A DNA stretch of 64,000 bases from Bactrocera neohumeralis (taxonomy: Eukaryota; Arthropoda; Insecta; Diptera; Tephritidae). A model generated the notes under the pieces. That model saw only the letters and a list, made by a program, of their open reading frames with translations. It was not told where the DNA came from and did no database searches. Position 1 is the first letter of the stretch. Each line of letters starts with the position of its first letter. Both the position numbers and the translations under genes were made by a program. The stretch is taken from contig NC_065919.1 of assembly GCF_024586455.1 (NCBI RefSeq), positions 43,066,839-43,130,838 on the forward strand. The letters run 5' to 3'. Positions 11,816 through 24,779 of this stretch are shown here, piece after piece.

Positions 11816-13149
11816 AGGCAGTAAGGAAAGATTACTGGCACGGTAACATTTCGTACTATACCTTTGAATGCGACAGGACGATTATGACGACTACAAGTTG
11901 GACGTAGCCCTCTTAATGCTAAGGCCACTGACTCAGAATATCGGTAGTAAATTTTAATAATTTCCACTCGTGGTTGGATCGCATATCTTTCCACGATGAA
12001 GTGGCAAACCTTACTAAAGAGAAATATCTTAAGAGCGAGAAAAAATATGGCGTCGCTGCCCCTATTGGTCTACTTTTGTAGTGTCCTTATTGGAAAAAAC
12101 CATTTATATGGGAACTATCGGCCCATTGGCCGATGTTATACATTTTTGGCATCACAACGGTATATTGTGTATTATCAGAAATAAATACTGATAAACTTTC
12201 AACTAGATAACTTACATCTTGTTCAATATATAAAGCAAAAAAACAAAAGCATATGTATATGTATTTTGTACAAAAGTTGTCTTGAATTGCAGCCAATTGA
12301 AAAGCTCGTATGGATCGTACACCAGTGTATCACGAAATAAGCCGCTTCTTTATTTAAGTTTACCTTTGTTTAACGGATTGTAGCATCACGCCACATGATA
12401 CATACATATGTACATATATATTCGTATGTCTATAGTTTACATATTGTATATTTACATTTACATTCACTAACTACTAGTCTACGAATACAAGGCTAAAAGG
12501 AGAACACAATTATACTGATCATTCAGCAATCAGCTGGTTGTTATTGGTTTGTGTCCTTACTAATTATGGAGTGCATTCTAAAGAATTAAGATCTTGAACA
12601 TATGTATTTTAAAATCAATATAATTGATATATACACAATTACCGGAAAGAAACGCTCTCTGAGTTTCAATAAGCCAACCCACAATTTGACCGATATGAAA
12701 TTAACGTGAATTTCGAAAATGTTTATGTGAAATATTTTATGCTCCATAGTAAGTTCTTACACTATTTAACACTTTTTTGGACCAAAGACCAAACTTAAAA
12801 ATAATTTCTTCGTAAAGTAAAATATTTATTATAGGCGCAGAGGTCAACAAATGAAGTATTTGGGTTTTTATAAAAAGTTTTATACTAATGTAGTCTTCTT
12901 TCTGTACTTGATTTATATATTTCTGAGTGAAGGACGAAGAAGTAGGCGAGGTTGTAGACCAATTGCGCACATTTTCACAATGTAAAATAATATAATAGTG
13001 ATACGTTATTATTGTACATCAAATTTGGTTGAAAAATTTCTGGAAGTTGTTGAAATAATATAAAGGAGTTCACATAGATTGGGTAGTTCAACGTTTAAAT
13101 TTTATGCTGACTCATTTTGGCTGTGCCAAATATTATATTAGGTTAAAAA
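11816..13149. other. Intergenic sequence, nothing recognised
   Basis: AT-rich, with CATA/TATG tracts near 12400-12440. Short open frames carry no recognisable domain. Confidence 0.35.
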
Positions 13150-13420
13150 TTCCTTAACAGAAATCTTACTGGAACAGCTAATAGCCGGTACTTTGTGGTG
13201 CCTACAACTTCTAAGACCAACGAGACCTTCACAAATCCACTAAGCGTTCTAAGCCGATCACACATGTTTTGAGGCGACTATTGTCATTTTCGGCTATGTC
13301 TCTTGGTTCGCCGTAGGGTTTCAGTCTGGGTCTTGCAATAGCTCGACTAAGAAAGAGAAAGTACTTGTATATTTCCACCACCTTTTTTTCCACACAACTT
13401 TGACAGTTTGCGTCCGACTG
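13150..13420 (-). pseudogene. LINE C-terminal fragment (antisense)
   Basis: The minus strand reads RAIARPRLKPYGEPRDIAEN followed by DNSRLKTCVIGLERLVDL. This resembles the region after the RNase H domain and zinc knuckle in R1/Jockey-like LINE proteins of flies, where the cysteine knuckle is followed by 'A..R.R...LG'. The knuckle itself is not preserved. The call relies on memory of related fly elements. Confidence 0.4.
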
Positions 13421-14619
13421 AATTTTTAACCTTACAGTATGAATGCCTATTGCACAATGTCCACTAATAACTCCTACGATTGCTTCAAGATTATTTCTGC
13501 TAAGGGTAAAAATAAATTGTTAACAATTTTTGGAGAAAGCGACCGCACTTTTTCTACTTTTCATCATAACCGTTGGGAAGCCGGTTCATATTCAATTTTA
13601 TCCATTTTTGCACTGTCGAAGGTGGTATTGGAAGCTTTATCAGCAAGTTTGGTTGATACATATATCTTTGACTGTTTGTGAAAAATCAACATTAAATCTA
13701 ATCAGGGTGCGGATTTTAGGTGTTACAAACAATCGTTAACAATTAATAAAAGGCGCGGTATTTGGATGATTTTATCAAATATGTAAAGCTCAAATTTAAA
13801 TTTATGAACTTTGGACGACGAACGAACTAGCGTTTACTAATAAAATTTAATAGAACCAATACGACTATAAAGCATAAAAAGCACCAATTGGTAAACGTAT
13901 GCAATCGACGTTTCATAAAATCGATAAAGTTGTAACGGAAGCATTGACGGATATCTTAATGAAACTATTAATTGTAAATGGAAGTAAATAAATCAGAAAT
14001 CAAGACTCCGTCAAATATAATTTCACACTTCACTTATTCATCATTCGGCAGACGGAGACACACCTCTTCATGACTTGCGCCATAAACAAATGTGTATTTT
14101 GTTTTATTTACAAGCTAAACACATTAATGTGCCACAGAGGAAGGCTTGCGGTGCAAACTGCTATCAACATCAAATAACAAAATTCGTACTGCAATAAAAA
14201 CTTCACGAAATATGAAGCGAAATCAGCAAAATAAAAAGCGTTATATCTAAACAAATGGGTGACACTACGGCGAGACAGATAAACCGTGAGCAATGTAACG
14301 GCGAAAGCTAAACACTAATCAAATATATATGTACATGTATTTGTGTGTATATCTACGTATGTCTGGCACTGTCGTGATTGTGTCACATAGTCGTACCTAC
14401 ATTGCTGACTTGCAGGGCACAGAGCTGCCAGTAAAAATTACATAGCACACACTAAATTATTTTAATATTGCATAATACAGCTAAGCCTGTGTATGTACTA
14501 TAAAAACCAGTAAGACTGTCAAACTTCGTGCGCAACCGAAATTCCTATGCTAAATCATTCCGAAACTGCTGATAAGTATACCGTTTGAAGCCCCAAACAA
14601 GAAAACACATTAGTGTCGG
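13421..14619. other. Intergenic sequence, nothing recognised
   Basis: No supported gene. It contains CATG/TATG simple tracts near 14320-14360. The 80-codon frame at 13439 shows no domain. Confidence 0.35.
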
Positions 14620-14930
14620 CTGAGGCGAAGCTATAATATTCTTCGTAGGTGTTTTTCATACCAGGACTCGATTTTGATCGATCAGTTTGTACTCGTATAG
14701 CAACTATATCTAATAGTAGACCGATAACTGCAGTTCAGACAGCTGCGCAGCTTGAAGAAAAAAAACATATTCAACATATGAGGTCAGTACTTCAAAAATT
14801 AAGGGACTAATTCGCGCATTTACAGAGAGATGGGCTGATTATTTATATATATATTTAATAGGCTCTCTAACTTTAGGTTGTCAGGTACATCGTGGAAAAC
14901 TTAATATAACCCTGTTCAGGATATAAAACT
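14620..14930 (+). repeat. DINE-1/INE-1-like repeat copy (diverged)
   Basis: Follows the same order as the copy at 39525-40025: 'gaggcgaagctataatattc', 'gatcgatcagtttgtac', 'gcagcttgaagaa', 'aaaaattaagggactaattc', 'ggctctctaac' and the end 'aacttaatataaccctgttc'. Internal positions are considerably diverged and the ACAG tract is short. Confidence 0.65.
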
Positions 14931-14934
14931 AGTC

Positions 14935-15365
14935 TCTTACACAGACGATTCGCACAAACGTATTCAACCGATACTGAGATTGCCTCAGGATTCGCTTAAA
15001 ATCAAGATTCTGATATTGTCTGGATGTATTCATAGAAAACATACCGGCGTCTGCTTGAAGCGGAGCCGCTTCCTAGGAACATCAAGAGGTCTTTCCTTGA
15101 CTACGTCGACACAATATACATAAGATCGCTCGTCTATCAACGTCGACGACATCGGACAGATGACGGGACGAAACTCACTTTAGACACGCACTAACCGCCA
15201 TTCACATTGGAGCCATTAAACAACTTCACCGACTACCTCTCAGTGAATGGCGCACTTGGTGTTAAACGAGTAGACGACTAGCTTGCTCAACTTCGTTCTG
15301 AATACCGTAGCAGATTAAACTCCTACTTATGCAGAATCTACCCCGACATACCAAATATATATGTA
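14935..15365 (+). pseudogene. Jockey-clade LINE C-terminal fragment
   Basis: The plus strand reads RLLEAEPLPRNIKRSFLDYV at about 15053 and, after a frame change, AQLRSEYRSRLNSYLCRIYP near 15290. Both strings fit the region downstream of reverse transcriptase in fly Jockey-like elements, whose conserved 'LAQLRSGYCSRLNSY' precedes a cysteine knuckle. The knuckle is not found, and frameshifts and a stop show that it is dead. Confidence 0.55.
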
Positions 15366-15724
15366 TCTAGTATGGTAGTTAGTAGTTATATTGATTGATT
15401 ATATTCTTTAGCTGAGGATGTCCCAACAAGTGCTACAAATGTTGTTAAAGATAGCAAAAAAAATTATATTTTCTGGGTGTTGAATGTAGAAAAATTCGGT
15501 ATCACTAAATATGTAATAAAAATTAGCGTTAATTTTAGTAATAGATAAATTATGAGGAAACTTTACAAATATTGCTTATACGACTAAATTCTACATTTAT
15601 AAAGCGTAACCAATTTCGAGGTTCCCTACTTATTTCAAGAAAAACACAGACACTTCAAATTATTATGAAATTTTTAATACGATTCAAAAGAACATTCCTT
15701 AGCATTAGTTTTTCAAAGATTATT
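15366..15724. other. Intergenic spacer
   Basis: AT-rich and unrecognised. Confidence 0.3.
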
Positions 15725-16535
15725 TGTTTAAAATGTTGGATACGTCTCAGATGGGCCATCTCTTGAATCTAATTTTCGATGACTCGTTCGAGTATTTTGA
15801 CTGGTAACTGGCGAATGACACGCGTAATGCTTTGCCCCAAGGTCTGAATGAAAGTGGGTTTGTTCGGATTGACTTTAGACTTTACATATTTCCACAGAAA
15901 AAACACAAACGGTGTGATATCACACGATCTTGGTTGCCAATCGACCGCACCAAAACGTGAAATTATCTGCTCACTGTTCTCTTAATACATATGTACATTG
16001 ATTGATGCGATGTGTGGGAAATGGCGTCGTCTAATTGAAACAAAATTTCACTGAGAAAACGAGCTTCAATTTGAGGCATCAAAAAGTCGGTTATCATGAC
16101 ACGATAACCTCGTCATTGACGATTACGTTCTCAAAGGCATCATTTTTGAAGATATATGAATTAATGATTTGGCCTGCAAACCACATCAAACCGTTTTGTT
16201 TTTTATATACAAAATTGCATGTCTTGAATCTTTTTGTTTGCATACCCATTGAGGCAGAAATGGCTATCTTCGCTGAACAAAATTTGGCTCGAAAACATCG
16301 GATATAATATATGTATTATACCTGGAACTTTTCAAGAGCCCATAGAGAGAAGCGATGTCGCTTGGGAAGGTCGAGCTGCTTCGGTTCTTACACAAGCTGT
16401 ATTTTGTCCATTTTGAATTTAAGATCTCGACATAAAATGCGCCAAGTCGTTTCATACATCAGTCCGAGTTGTTGCGAACGGCACCGAGTTGAAAGCTGTT
16501 CGTTTCGAAATTTGTCATAGCTGATTGTCCAAGAC
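15725..16535 (-). pseudogene. DDE transposase relic ('CDLTP' insect family), copy 2
   Basis: The minus strand reads, from 16530 down in changing frames, LGLMYETTWRILC, KFKMDKIQLVQEPKQLDLPK, RHRFSLWALEKF, the first-Asp region SQILFSEDSHFCLNGYANK, YIFKNDAFENVIVNDE, ITDFLMPQIEA, then SHTSHQSM, ISRFGAVDWQPRSCDITPF and VIRQLPVKILERVIEN. This is nearly the whole transposase in correct order but with several frameshifts and stops. It is the longest relic of this family here. In PRSCDITPF the usual CDLTP-L-D is altered to CDITPFV, losing the expected third Asp. Confidence 0.7.
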
Positions 16536-16559
16536 ATTAGTGCAATTTAAGCAAAGATT

Positions 16560-16840
16560 ATATAGATCGGATCACTATATCTTAAAGCTGTAATACAAGT
16601 GAATGTAGTGAACAATCGAAATCAAATATTTGTATGGGAAGCTTTTTCAGTTGTGGAAATTATTACAAAATTTTGCTCAGGTTATTGCTTAAGGCAGCGC
16701 TAAAAACTCAGAAGAAATTGTTCAGATTGAACCAATCTATCGCGTATGGATGACATACATACCATAAAAATCAAGTTACTTAAGGAAACTTTTATGTGAA
16801 GGGTATTATAGCTTTGGTGCAACCGTAGTTAACGTATTGT
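16560..16840 (-). repeat. DINE-1/INE-1-like repeat, 5' part on minus strand
   Basis: The hairpin end is at 16800-16840 ('gtgaagggtattatagcttt' followed by 'ggtgcaaccgtagtt'), the complement of the 5' end of the copy at 39525. The rest, down to 16560, is strongly diverged. Confidence 0.5.
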
Positions 16841-17154
16841 CTTGTTAAGGAAATAAAATTAAATAGATAAATAACAAAAAATATAAATGAAACAGATAGC
16901 GCACTATGCGACGTTGGGTACAATAACATGATGTGCCTGCAAGTAAACAGTTTTTGTTGGAAAGGTAATTGCTGTCGGTTTAGTTGCCCGGCTGGTTGAC
17001 TGTTGTGCGACATTTATCAACAAATGTACCTAGAGAGACACATACATACACATAAACAGTATCTACCCAGAGTATTTGTGAATGTGTGCGCGACAGTTTA
17101 CTACTTCGGGCCGCTTCGAATACTTGCCAACCGGGCAATCGCGTAGTCATTTGC
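16841..17154. other. Spacer upstream of the proposed host promoter
   Basis: Unremarkable sequence becoming GC-richer toward 17100-17150. No TATA box is seen 25-35 bp upstream of the initiator-like site at 17155. Confidence 0.3.
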
Positions 17155-17160
17155 TCAGTT
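17155..17160 (+). promoter_or_regulatory. Candidate initiator (Inr) of the EF-hand gene
   Basis: TCAGTT matches the fly initiator consensus TCAKTY, with the A at 17157 as possible start point. No TATA box lies at the usual distance, and no clear downstream promoter element is seen. It is supported only by being upstream of a good splice donor, so it is a weak prediction. Confidence 0.25.
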
Positions 17161-17375
17161 TCTTTTGCTCGATTGTCGCGTGTGTAGCTTTGACATGTGA
17201 ATATATGAAAAGTGCAACGGAAAAAATATTACTTGTTTGTACTGAGTAAAAAACTGTTGCGGTAAAAGAGGAAATTAATTAAATAACAGTATTAATAAGC
17301 GTGTAATTAAATTTAATTGCTATCAGCGGTAGCTTCCAACATTGTAATAAGAAGAACAAATACGTCAAACAAAAA
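17157..17375 (+). other. Candidate 5' non-coding exon of the EF-hand gene
   Basis: The start codon of the EF-hand gene sits directly at a splice acceptor (26633-26634), so an upstream non-coding exon must exist. This stretch ends at AAAAA|GTGAGTAG (GT at 17376-17377), a strong donor, and starts at an initiator-like TCAGTT. It lacks a long open frame. Other upstream donors are possible; transcript data would decide. Confidence 0.3.
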
Positions 17376-19339
17376 GTGAGTAGTTTCGCTTATAATTTAT
17401 TTAATTTCGTCAATTTTCAAGTCTTTCCAAAAATATTTTTTATGAAAATTTTTACTTTTATGTGATTGAAAAATTTCTCGCCAAAGCTATACTGAAAAAA
17501 ATCTGACCTGGCATATTACAACTTTATCTATTTACTTATTTCATAATCATAAAGCCGCCTACATTTTCTTGGCACGCGCAAATAAAAAAAAAATCCACAG
17601 GGCGATGAAGAAAAAGTCACAGACAAGGCTTGCCCAGTGATGACAGCATCAATATGTGCTCGCCTGGGCGTGTTGCCATGACAGCAAAAGCTCATGCGAC
17701 AGCGTCAAATATTGACCAGTGCTCTTGAGATGAACCCCGAAAAAGTGTAATGACAGAAAAAAAGAAAAGTCAAAAAGGCCTAGCATTTCCACAGGCAACG
17801 GTGTAAAAAAGAGAGCAAAATTTTTCGTTTAATATGAATATAGTGTAGGGCGACCCGAGTGCGTTCTGTGCGTGTGTGCACGCGTGATTGTCGGCGCGTT
17901 ATCTGTCAACTGTCGTTGCTGTGCTGTGCTGTTGTGCACGCACTGCTACCCCCAAGTGCGTCCCTGGGGAGTGTCAATACAAATCATACTTAAATTTTTT
18001 GCGTCACTCATACGTCCTGTATAATCGGCATTTTTTCTTCATCAACAAACTATTTTTCTTCGGCCTTTTGTTGTCATTTTGTGTATTTTATTTCGCTTTC
18101 GTTGACTTTGTCAACTTCACAATTGTTGCCGTCTGCAGCCGTGCGCATATCCCTGCATATCCTGTTTTATTGTTTGCCTGTTTGCCAGCTTCCCTTTGTG
18201 GCCACCGCTCGTTCCTCGTCGCTTATGTAATCTTCTTCTTCGTTGCGCTGCTGATTTGTGCTTAACTTGCAATTTATGGTAAATCGATGGTGTCGCCAAA
18301 AACGTGACCTATTTGCTTTATTTCTCGACAAACGAGCACATTGACGCACATGGCTGACTTTATGAGGACTCGCACATCCATCGACATCTGCATTAGGGCC
18401 GGTCCGCTGTTTCGTAAACGAGCCTTGCTGTCGTCAGCATCATTATGATTGTCAGTGCCGCACTATGTTGACGACGTGTGAAATTGTTGTCCGTTGTCTC
18501 TTCGCGTCTCCTGGCGCTTTGTCCGTCGGTTTGCTTTCGTAATAATTTACTTTACTGCATAGCGGTATATTTATTGTCCTTATTTGCTTTTTATCAGTTT
18601 TATTGCATTGTCAGTATCTCGGTTCTTTTATCTCTTTCTATGGTGTGTTTACCGTTCTTCTTCGGTTCGTTAACTCTGTCGCCTCATTTATATTGAGTTC
18701 TTTCATATTTTGTGTTCGGTTGTAATGTTCGTCAATATTGGCATGACCTTGGGAGTAGTTCAAGTAGTTTGCAGTGCCTTCATGCCATTTAGGAATAAGT
18801 AGTTTTATGTATTGGCAGATTAACTTGTTGAACCGCTCAAAAAGTATTTCATTATAGGATAATACCGCAATACTTTCGACTTTGTTCTAATTTAACTTGT
18901 TCCCAAACTCTTTCTAACGTATATCTTAGCAAAATCATACCTTTTAATCACCAAAAATTGTCGTTTTTTACGCCGAATAATGTGTATACTGACAATTATG
19001 GAAATATTGTTCATAACTTCCTATCTCTGTGATTTTCCAAAAACTATACAAAACCACTTCGCTGCTCGCTAGCTTTGCGATCTCTTCTCTTGTCCAAAAA
19101 TTACATGTTAAAGCAACAGGAAAGATATCGAATTGAATTCATACAGGATAGTTTTCACGATTACAAAGTCTATCTAGGTATATTCGACAGTAAGTAGATT
19201 ATTATATTTTGAGGATTTCAATGCTATAGACTCGGATTCCAACATAACTGCATTGCATACGTCCATACTGGCTTAAGAATTGACTTGTAGAGTCGAACTT
19301 TATTTTCAAGACTAAGTTGTTATCGTGGGCATAAAAGCC

Positions 19340-19560
19340 AGTACATTTTTTTGTTTCATATTTCATCTTCTTTTAATTTCTGTTTTGTATACGTCTTCCA
19401 AGTGAGTCTTATGCCTAAATAACAACCCAAAGTATTTGACAGTTTCTCTTTCAGGTATTATAGAGTCAGTTAATGATAAGGAGGGTAATTTTTCGGCTCT
19501 TAATGAACGAACTTCTGTGTATTTACTTCTATCTTCCAATACTTCAGCCATTTTTTGACA
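19340..19560 (-). pseudogene. Jockey-like reverse transcriptase fragment (antisense)
   Basis: The minus strand encodes ETVKYFGLLFRHKTHLEDVY, which matches the conserved 'VKYLGL.LD..LTW..HI' block following the RT palm in Jockey-clade LINEs. The rest of the 62-codon frame fits the strand leading to it. It is in the opposite orientation to the RT piece at 19735-20060. Confidence 0.55.
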
Positions 19561-19734
19561 ATACTAAGTTGTTCTTTTAAATAATTTGAGGTGTCATTAT
19601 GGTATAAATGCCATCATATGTTGCCATTTATAAATCATTGATGATTGGCAGATTAGCTGTATATATTGTATATAACATGGAACTCTCGATGAGCCTGCCT
19701 ATTGTCTATATACGTATGTCTATTACATACTACT

Positions 19735-20060
19735 AAATATTTTTAAAGAGAATGTTACCAGTTTTAGAGGACAGAAATATATTACCCCAACACCATATTG
19801 AGTTTAGAAGGGGCCATGGAACACCTGAGCAATGCCATCGATTTGTTTAAATTATCACGAGTACTTTCGTATGTAGGCAATGCTGTACAGGAGTCTTTTT
19901 AGATGTTAACCAAGCATTCGGTAAAAAATTGCATCCAAGGTTACTTTATAAAATAAAAAAGTGGCTCCCAGCGCCTTACTATCTACTTAAGAAGTAATTT
20001 TTAAGTGACAGTAAATTCTTTGACCAAGAAAAAGGTGCATTTTCTGAGTTGTAATCAGTG
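19735..20060 (+). pseudogene. Jockey-like reverse transcriptase fragment (fingers/palm)
   Basis: The plus strand reads LPVLEDRNILPQHHIEFRRG, then HGTPEQCHR, and after a stop GVFLDVNQAFGKKLHPRLLY and KIKKWLPAPYY. This matches the 'P.HQFGFR..HST..Q..R' and 'FLDV..AFD.VWH..L..KL' motifs of Jockey-clade LINEs. The catalytic-motif position AFD is AFG here, and the YADD motif is not present. Confidence 0.65.
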
Positions 20061-21914
20061 GAAAAATATGAATGTGATTTGATTTTTTATTTTAAGGTCG
20101 ATTTTTTGAACAACCTATAATCAAAATCACTTTCAACTGAACCTTTTTGCAACGAATTATGTGATAATTCTATAACATACCATACTATTTCTTATATTAT
20201 GACTATCAATAAAAGCTTCTATTTTCATATTTTCTAACAATTAATATAACTTTTTGCAGCCATTTGCTGATTTCGTACTATAGCTGTCGTACATAGTTTT
20301 CATTACGGGTTATCAAGAGACCCCTGTGCATTTTTTTATGGCATAGAACTCTTGCAAAAATGAAATAGAAAAGTATTCCTTCCACAACAATTTACAAGGT
20401 TTCGTTCCTAAACAAAACATGTGAGTGTGTTTAGAATGTAATTTGCATGCTAAAGCGGGCACGCTTTATACCCAACACCAGAAAGCTGTTAGGCAATTGA
20501 ACAGTTAAGCAAAAGCGTCACTATTTTTCTAGTGGCAAATAACATGAAATCGATAATTGTATATGATATGTAGCATATGCATATGTAAAATTGATTTAAT
20601 TTGTGTCGGGCACACAAGCCAAGAAGGCAATTGCCATTGGGAGTAGCCTGCTTTCAGGCGCGCGGACACGCAATGCCATATGCACGATTGCATATAGGGC
20701 ATATACATATGTATATTGACATAATTTTTTATTATTTATCTTGATTACAAATAAGTCATACTCGTTGCGATATATATACATATATACAGATAAGAGAAAA
20801 TAATTTACATTTTATTGATTGAGTCATTTTTGTATGCGCTTGTGTACAACACATTTACAGCAAATTGCTTTAAGTTGCAGCATTTAATCGAATTTTACTT
20901 ATTGATTGTACAGGCTATTTGATTAGAATTGCGCATAAATTATTTATACTGCAAGTATTCCAATTGTCTGTGGTTAAAGCGAACAAGTGTCCATGCAAGG
21001 CAAGTTTGGTTGCAACATGTTGAGTTCGAACACCATAGCGGTATTCTACGGTATAGTTTTATCTTTTATCTTCAGTAGAACACAACAATTATATTGAAAT
21101 TTCCGTTTTAATTATTTGAGAGTATAATCGATAATCCATCTCTATTTGTAATAATTACTAGCCTAGATTGTCAGGCTACTGCGTGAATGGTTTGACCTCC
21201 GTTTGTGTCGACGCTTGCAAGTATCATATAGGCAAGTAGGCCACAAACAGAAGTGCCCACTACATTCACATACCAAATTATGTATATATGTACATACATC
21301 TGTGCTTGGTATACTCTCATATAAGTTGAAGTCGACCACAACACGTGAAGGCTCTCTATTAGGCTGTTGATTCTAAGTGCAGTAATTGCAAGGTTGCCTA
21401 GAATAGTGCTTGTAATTAAATAAAATGTTAGAGTGCTAATATGTAAGTAGTTAATATTGAAAATTGAACTACTTCCTCTGATTTAATACAAATTACATAT
21501 CTCAACTTAAGGTTAAATTTATAGGTAATTAGTTTTCTCGGTTGGATTATTGGCTTCTGCTGTTGGATGAAAAAGAACATCGACATAAACACTCCCGCAC
21601 ATAAAAAAACGATTTTTTGTAAGGCTTGTGTTGTATCTTTTGTTCAAAATAAATCAAATTAAATCCTATTGGAGATAATAATTTCTTAAGTTCGTTTAAA
21701 TAAAAGGTTGAATTAGCTTTTTAAGCCCTTTAACTCATGTTATCCTTTTTAATACTGAGGTATTAGTGAAAATTACCAAGTTTTCTATGACATAAGTGAA
21801 ATGTGGAAAATGAAGAAAACAAGTTGACAAAATGCGCTTAAATTATTGCATTTAATACTTTTAAATGTTTTTCTTATCATTTAATTTGACTTTAAAATTT
21901 ACATTGGTCTTAAG

Positions 21915-22125
21915 AGTAAGTGTGGCCGCTTTTTGCCTTTACAACACTTTATAGTCTAGTGGGCAAGCTTTGGTACGATTTTTTAATAAAGTCTAAGGAA
22001 ATTTCATTTACTCGATAATGTTCTTCAATTTTTGAATGCTTCTTGTTTGCGCCGCCGATTTTTATGCTTTATATTTGCCCACATGTCCTCAATGGTGTTG
22101 AAATCAGAGAATTTGTAACAACAAC
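21915..22125 (-). pseudogene. Tc1-family transposase, C-terminal fragment
   Basis: The minus strand reads FNTIEDMWANIKHKNRRRKQ. This corresponds to the third catalytic block of Tc1/Tc3 transposases, 'SPDLNPIENLW..IK', with the acidic residue E of IED in place. It is followed by several stops. No inverted ends were located. Confidence 0.55.
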
Positions 22126-23629
22126 AGTGCGAGTAGTGAGAATGGGGCTGCCAGCGGATGACGAGGCAGAGAAAGCATGCGATAATCACAAATAGTATTT
22201 TCCGTTATCAGATAATTTGCTTTGAATACTGCAGATCTCTGACTTCAGTTCGTTAAGCTTCACGAACAAAATATTTTGGTTATCATATGCATAGTGATTG
22301 GATTAATGAGAGCGCCTTCGAGTTTTCACTTCTTAGTGAAGTAACTTGAACAACGAGAGATTTTAGCAACAAATTTTCCTTAATAAAATAATGACCAACT
22401 TTCAGTTAATTTCGTTTACAAATTTACAGTAGAAATACTGAGAGGCTGAACATTGCGCATTTTGCTTCGAAGCAGGCTGCGAACGAATTAAATTTATCCG
22501 AACTCAGCACGAACCTTGCAATAAAATGCCGTTTTTAGATTTATGTAAATAAATCTACTCCAGCTTGTGATAAATTGACAGACGGCAAATGAAAAAATTC
22601 TTTGCATTTGAGGCAACGAGAAATCATATACCGTGTATTGAAAGAATGTCAGGTAATATTCTGCACCAAATTTCGTTATAACTTATAAAATAGTACCTTC
22701 GCCTCCTAAGAAGCCTATTCGAACCATTTTGACTGTCAAAGTTAATGCTTCTGACACAATTATTTATTGAGTAATCACAATTTGTAGTTTTCAACATACA
22801 TACTGCAATGTAAGTTTATCGCATATTTAGATTTTTAATTTAACCAAACATAATAGAGAACTCGCATTTGTACAAAGTGACATTAACCTACTTTACTCAA
22901 CATGTAATTACTTATACTGAGTTATTTCACACTAAAACATAAAATTAATAAAGCTTTCAATTCATGTTTTAATTTTTCGAGGTCTAGTCTAGTACGTGTG
23001 TGCCTTGCATCGATCAATTACAATACTTTGTTAGTGACTTTGCACAACTAAGCAATTTTGTCTTCAATTAATTGCGCCCACGTGCAGTTTCTATAAAAGC
23101 TTCCAACTTTGGCTTTCGTTCAAAAAAATTCTTAAGAATAGTTATACACTCTGTGATAATTCTGGAAAATATGTAGTCGGTATTTAGCTATACTTGTAGT
23201 TTCATGTGCACCTAAAGCAACAATAGTTGTAAATTTCTTACTTTCACCTTGTAATACACGAATATTTGCTAGTTAATATGGCGAATGACCTTGAGGTGAA
23301 TATTTGTACAAATTTCAAATGTTTATGATAACTTTTACCATATGTTATATATTTAGAGTATGAATATTGTACTACTGTTGACAAAAAAACCATTCGTCGA
23401 TGATATCAGTGATATCTGTACCAAATGTCACATCAAAATAATCATTAGTTCTTCTTATACGCTTGTCTTTCTGAAGTACATAAAGTACATTCCGTGATTT
23501 TTACGATAAGTGAAATTATTCAACAAAGGAACGTTGGGAAATACCTTCGGTGATAATTTTTTTCACGATCAAGTGTTTTTGATTGGTACAGGCGGTCACC
23601 AATATTAACTGATGAGCAACGCCTTAAAA

Positions 23630-23865
23630 AAAAATAAAGAAATTGGTGCTTGGCATCGTTGGAATATCGGAAAACCATTTTGAGTCAATTGAAGACATTA
23701 AACAAGAATAGCAACTCGCATTGAAGGCTATTCCGGAAATTAACTTTAACAATTGTTTCGAGAATTGGAAAAAATGTTGGCCCAACCGTATTGAGGTGAA
23801 GCGGGATTACTTTGAGGGGAACATAGATTTTGAAGAATATATTAAGAATTTTAAAATTATGAACA
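23630..23865 (+). pseudogene. Mariner transposase, C-terminal fragment
   Basis: The plus strand reads FESIEDIKQE, then after a stop LALKAIPEINFNNCFENWKK and RDYFEGNIDFEEY. It matches the mariner C-terminus 'F.TIEEIK.ES...LKAIP...F..CFE.WKKRW..CI...GDYFEGD'. Nothing of the catalytic domain remains intact upstream. Confidence 0.65.
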
Positions 23866-24639
23866 AAGTCTTACTATCTTTTCTTCATAGTAAGAAATTC
23901 CCGAAAGAAACAATTTTTTTTAAGTGGAATTTGCAATAATTTCAGCTGTGATGTTTTGTTCCTACATCTTTCCTCAGAACAATTTCAGTCAGGGTTAAAG
24001 TTCTTAATAGAGACCTTTAAGTCACTGTAAATAATGAAAATAAACCTATATCGACGTTATTGTCTAACAAATTACGATCAGATCATCTCATATAATCATA
24101 AATCTGAGATATATTTTACATTTGGATTTCATCCGGGTTTCTCACCAACTTTAGGACAGTTATTTTCAATATCGGCGATAGAAGCATGGCATATACATAG
24201 TTAAAGCCTGTTGAATATTCCTATTAATTGTTCACATAGATGTAACTTAAAAGTTCGCTTTAATTTAAATCAAAAGGTATCTCTTTTACCAGTTAACGTT
24301 TGGTTCAATGATTACAACCATTTTCACACTTTTCAATCCCATATTTGCTGTATTATTTATACTTTGCCTTGTTAGATGTAAGTCTCAGTGATTACCCTTC
24401 TATTATCAATCAATTTCATTCAAGAAAACATTAACGTGCTATCTAAGAACAGAAAAAGAACTTCCCTTACACCGAAGATATACGATCCTTCGGAAATAAA
24501 GCAGCTTCCTTACAAAAACATGTCTTTGATTGGTCTGTTATGTCAGCAATATGTTGTAGTGATCCGACCGGAACACTTTGTTCAGGCATTATGGCATTTC
24601 ATTGGTATTAATCTAAGAATTTTAGTGAAAATATTCTGT

Positions 24640-24745
24640 ACAATGAAAAATCTTTTAAATACAGAGACTTAATTTTGATCGTTTAGTTTGCGATATCGGT
24701 GGTACCGACAAATTACCAGATTCTTAGGGAGGCAATTTGGGTAAG
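24640..24745 (+). repeat. DINE-1/INE-1-like repeat scrap
   Basis: 'gacttaattttgatcgttta' followed by 'gtttgcgatatcggtggtac' resembles the central part of the copy at 39525. It is short and diverged. Confidence 0.35.
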
Positions 24746-24779
24746 TACATAAGTAGAGCAGCTGCCTGACGCCGCACCC

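Noticed and set aside
17888..18265. A 125-codon plus-strand open frame beginning MSARYLSTVVAVLCC, hydrophobic and T/C-rich.
   Set aside because: The hydrophobicity follows from T-rich DNA. No splice-compatible context, no known family, and overlapping minus-strand frames are equally open.
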